Shown here: piece by piece, positions 5,415-7,137 of the stretch
Position numbering within the stretch: the first letter of the stretch is position 1
Layout: each line of letters starts with the position of its first letter
Position numbers and translations under genes: made by a program
The notes under the pieces: model-generated
Databases searched by the model: none
The model's input: only the letters and a program-made list of their open reading frames with translations
What the model was told of the DNA's origin: nothing
From: Paracoccaceae bacterium
Lineage (GTDB): Bacteria; Pseudomonadota; Alphaproteobacteria; Rhodobacterales; Rhodobacteraceae
Reading direction: 5' to 3'
Assembly (NCBI GenBank): GCA_007131465.1
Contig: SLQN01000536.1
Location: 1-7,137, forward strand
DNA: 7,137 nucleotides

Positions 5415-6737
5415 TCAAGATGTCGTCATCAGGATCGACGGTTCGCGCCGGGCCGCGCAGTCAAGCTGCGGACAGGTCCGACAGCTTGCCCCCACCCAGA
5501 CCGGCGCAACGCCATCCACCCAGTCCCGCCCGTCACTGGCCACGATCAGCATGCTGGCCTGCATTACGGTCGGTCTGTCATATCCCAGAACGATGTCGGC
5601 GGTCGCATAGGCATAACTTGTCATTCGTCGCCCCAATCGACCTGCTGTAACCAGCGCTGTGCGCAATGGCACATGCGGGCGGTGCAATGCCTGATACAGC
5701 GGCCAGAGCGGGCACCCCCCCCCGAAGCGCGGCAACGCAAAGCCTTCCAGACTTCGCCGGAACATCAAGGTACCCGAATTGTCGCAGATCACCAAGCCGA
5801 CAAGCGGCAGGCCAAGGGCTTCGAGTTCCGCGACCGAAACCAATGCCAGCCGCCGCAGAACCCGGTCATAGGTTACATCGAAATGGCGCGCCAGCGCCTC
5901 TGGCGCCAACCCATGTTCCGAAAGGGCATCGTACAGGCGTTGCGACGGCATGGCCTGCGCATCCGCGTGAAACCGCCGCAGCCATTGCGCCGCAAGTTGG
6001 CGCGATGCCTCCGACGACAGGTCCATCTGCCCTGAGACCATCGCCGCAATGTCGATTGTCGCTTCATTCAGTTCGGGCAAGGCAAAACCGCGCGCCTCCA
6101 GCCAGGCTTCGACCTCTTCCTGCGGCGCCGCCAGTCCGGTTTCATCGCTTTTCACTGCGTCAAGATAATTGACCAGCGCCACAGCTCCTTCCGCCAGCCG
6201 CGCGCTGTCCTGCACAATATTTCCGTGAAAGCGCGCTTGCCAGTCCGGTTCGATATCACGTGAGTCATTGAGGATGCTGGCTGTGGACTGCACGGCGGTC
6301 ACGGCCGAGATGATTTCGTGCAGCGCCTCGCCCATATAGGGGTCGTGGGTCATCCGGTCGTTGAGTTGCTCGACCACACGTTCCAGCCGTTCGACCCGCG
6401 CCTGCGTCTCTGCCAGCACCTTGGCCCATCCGGGAAATCGACCCGTGAACTCATCGATCCGCTCCAGATCGACCAGTTCGGCATCGCTCCGGATTGCCGC
6501 CGCCCGCGCCCCTTCCACCAGCCGCTCATCGCTGTCCTCGGCCAGCGCGTCCATCGACACCCCCAGCGCTTGCGCCAGCGCGCCCAACAGTTCCGCGCCG
6601 ACCTTGCGGCGGTTATGTTCGATCAGGTTGAGGTAGGACGGCGACACACCCACAACCCGCGCCAGTTCGGACTGGCGCAGCCCGCGCAGGTTGCGCCGCG
6701 CCCTGATCCGTGTCCCTGTCAGCGCAGTGCGCGGCAT
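5415..6737 (-). CDS. Xre-family regulator of the short-chain fatty acyl-CoA regulator (ScfR) type with an internal DHp-like domain
   Basis: A 440-residue transcription factor. Residues 8-60 are an Xre helix-turn-helix (RIRARRNLRGLRQSELA, then VSPSYLNLIEHNRR) in the form seen in PccR and RamB. A probable coiled coil (about 104-129) leads to a segment at 134-194 that resembles the DHp domain of histidine kinases: H140-E141 in LHEIISAVTAV, then FHGNIVQDSARL on the second helix. No ATPase motifs follow. Residues about 265-435 match the C-terminal DUF2083-like part of ScfR proteins, with FGGGCPLWPLYQAL (338-351) and the cysteine pattern C419-x2-C422-x4-C427. I see no HExxH of an M78 peptidase. Start: ATG 6737 gives the family's usual MPR...RIR beginning and has a GGGGG(A) site about 7 nt upstream. 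ATG 6800 would add 21 residues and has poor spacing. Family members respond to acyl-CoA and control their use; the ligand and targets here are inferred. It is divergent from accB. Confidence 0.9.
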   Translation of the reverse strand: MPRTALTGTRIRARRNLRGLRQSELARVVGVSPSYLNLIEHNRRKVGAELLGALAQALGVSMDALAEDSDERLVEGARAAAIRSDAELVDLERIDEFTGRFPGWAKVLAETQARVERLERVVEQLNDRMTHDPYMGEALHEIISAVTAVQSTASILNDSRDIEPDWQARFHGNIVQDSARLAEGAVALVNYLDAVKSDETGLAAPQEEVEAWLEARGFALPELNEATIDIAAMVSGQMDLSSEASRQLAAQWLRRFHADAQAMPSQRLYDALSEHGLAPEALARHFDVTYDRVLRRLALVSVAELEALGLPLVGLVICDNSGTLMFRRSLEGFALPRFGGGCPLWPLYQALHRPHVPLRTALVTAGRLGRRMTSYAYATADIVLGYDRPTVMQASMLIVASDGRDWVDGVAPVWVGASCRTCPQLDCAARREPSILMTTS

Positions 6738-6738
6738 G

Positions 6739-6759
6739 TTCCGATCCCCCACATCGGAA
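6739..6759. promoter_or_regulatory. Inverted repeat at the Xre regulator start (possible autoregulatory site)
   Basis: TTCCGAT (6739-6745) and ATCGGAA (6753-6759) are exact reverse complements around a 7-bp spacer (cccccac). The repeat ends 1 bp before the Xre ATG. On the minus strand the spacer reads GTGGGGG, which is the only evident ribosome-binding sequence. It could be a dimer-binding operator for the Xre protein itself (half-sites 14 bp apart), or an mRNA hairpin that presents or hides the ribosome-binding site in its loop. It does not match the TTTGCAAA-type sites reported for PccR/RamB-like regulators. Confidence 0.6.
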
Positions 6760-6835
6760 TTTACAGATTTTGACAGACCGGGAAAGCCTTTTTTTGCCAT
6801 GTCCTGCCGCGCATCTACACAAGAAAATTGGCGGC

Positions 6836-6864
6836 TTCACAGGGGCGGATGCGTCCAGTATAAG
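6836..6864 (+). promoter_or_regulatory. Candidate accB promoter
   Basis: TTCACA (6836-6841) and TATAAG (6859-6864) are separated by 17 bp, each matching the housekeeping consensus at five of six positions. The start site would be near 6871, about 56 nt before the accB ATG. The left half of the 10-bp inverted repeat (6847-6856) lies inside the spacer. A second, weaker candidate is TTGCCA (6794-6799) with TACACA (6816-6821), 16 bp apart; it would place the whole inverted repeat in the leader RNA. The sequence alone does not decide between them. Confidence 0.45.
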
Positions 6865-6894
6865 GCCCGCGACTTGCACGACGCGGACGCATCC
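6847..6894. repeat. Paired GCGGAYGCRTCC motifs forming a perfect 10-bp inverted repeat before accB
   Basis: GGATGCGTCC (6847-6856) and GGACGCATCC (6885-6894) are exact reverse complements with 28 bp between them. Each half is itself nearly palindromic, so with the preceding GC they also read as two direct copies of GCGGAYGCRTCC whose starts are 38 bp apart. One copy lies in the spacer of the candidate accB promoter and the other about 15-24 bp past its start site, a layout suited to a regulator that spans the promoter. If transcription starts further upstream the repeat would instead form an RNA stem with a 28-nt loop. Confidence 0.75.
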
Positions 6895-6926
6895 CCCGCA
6901 GTGATGCCCAAAATCTCGAGGACCCA

Positions 6927-7137
6927 ATGACGCAGAGCCGCAATGACGCAGATGTTGCCTTTATCAAAGCCCTTGCGGAGCTTCTCAACGAGAACGATCT
7001 CTCGGAACTCAGCGTCAAGCGCGACTATGGCGAAAATGACAGCCTGAATGTCAAAGTGTCCAAAATCAGCGCGCAGCCTGCGCAGATTCAATATGCGCCC
7101 GCCCCTGTCGCAGCGGCCGCCCCCAGCGCACCCGCCG
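6927..7137 (+). CDS. accB: Acetyl-CoA carboxylase biotin carboxyl carrier protein AccB (N-terminal part, cut by window edge)
   Basis: First 70 codons of the biotin carrier subunit of acetyl-CoA carboxylase, which carries carboxybiotin between AccC and AccA/AccD to make malonyl-CoA, the first committed step of fatty-acid synthesis. The visible part begins MTQSRNDADVAFIKALAELL and continues NENDLSELSVKRDYGENDSL, the characteristic AccB N-terminal helix and strand, then enters the Ala/Pro-rich linker (APAPVAAAAPSAPA). The biotinyl domain with its modified lysine and the usual downstream accC are outside the window. GAGGA ends 4 nt before the ATG at 6927; spacing is short but no better in-frame start exists. 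In many bacteria aroQ precedes accB; here accB is instead first in its transcript and divergent from an acyl-CoA-type regulator, with 189 bp between them holding inverted repeats. Confidence 0.93.
   Translation, partial: MTQSRNDADVAFIKALAELLNENDLSELSVKRDYGENDSLNVKVSKISAQPAQIQYAPAPVAAAAPSAPA

Noticed and set aside
4917..6035. A 372-codon plus-strand open frame antisense to the receiver gene and Xre regulator
   Set aside because: It crosses two genes with clear family motifs and the gap between them. It is rich in Arg/Ser/Pro, as expected for a shadow frame, and has no domain similarity that I recognise.
6318..6332. The LHEIIS motif of the Xre regulator as an M78 (IrrE/ImmA) metallopeptidase HExxH
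   Set aside because: The second histidine of HExxH is missing (HEIIS), and the surrounding 42 residues align better, without gaps, to a HisKA domain. A degenerate M78 relic is kept as the main alternative.
6738..6800. A 21-residue N-terminal extension of the Xre regulator from ATG 6800
   Set aside because: The AGGA is one base from that ATG, too close. The family normally begins with a short MPR... leader as at ATG 6737, and the extension overlaps the inverted repeat.
1..7137. CRISPR arrays, tRNA or rRNA genes, insertion sequences, phage or defence genes
   Set aside because: No repeat-spacer pattern, RNA gene, transposase or integrase was seen; coding density and gene content look like ordinary chromosome.

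Overview
The window looks like a chromosomal segment of a high-GC alphaproteobacterium, most probably Rhodobacterales. The pointers are the protein families, the style of the AccB N-terminus, and an Xre regulator of the short-chain fatty acyl-CoA regulator (ScfR/PccR/RamB) type. The GC content and protein-level similarity to Rhodobacteraceae are judged by eye; no search was run.

Layout. Five complete genes and one partial gene lie on the minus strand, and one partial gene on the plus strand. In minus-strand transcription order these are: an Xre/ScfR-type regulator (6737-5415); a stand-alone receiver-domain response regulator (5242-4874); a 103-residue two-helix membrane protein of unknown function (4877-4566); a 909-residue Na+/solute-symporter-type sensor histidine kinase (4558-1829); preT (1702-359); and the first 110 codons of preA (330 to the window edge). 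Divergent from the Xre gene, accB starts at 6927 and runs off the right edge.

Three regulatory blocks stand out. (1) A 24-bp AT-rich palindrome precedes preT and separates the pyrimidine-catabolism operon from the kinase. (2) The 172-bp gap before the response regulator holds a likely promoter and a perfect 10-bp inverted repeat. (3) The 189-bp divergent region between the Xre gene and accB holds two further perfect inverted repeats, one flanking a candidate accB -10 box and one directly upstream of the Xre start codon.

How the genes may work together. The kinase has the transporter-STAC-kinase layout of CrbS/CbrA-like proteins, which in other bacteria respond to acetate or to amino acids. 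Its receiver partner has no output domain. The neighbouring Xre regulator carries, between its DNA-binding domain and its acyl-CoA-regulator C-terminus, a segment that aligns without gaps to the phospho-accepting helices (DHp) of the kinase, including the His-Glu pair, but has no ATPase domain. The most interesting hypothesis is a compact relay (transporter-kinase, receiver, DHp-bearing acyl-CoA-responsive regulator, with a small membrane partner) that ties C2/short-chain-acid sensing to acyl-CoA status, with accB as a candidate target. This is inference from architecture and synteny, not shown function. PreT/PreA is a separate pathway (reductive pyrimidine catabolism).
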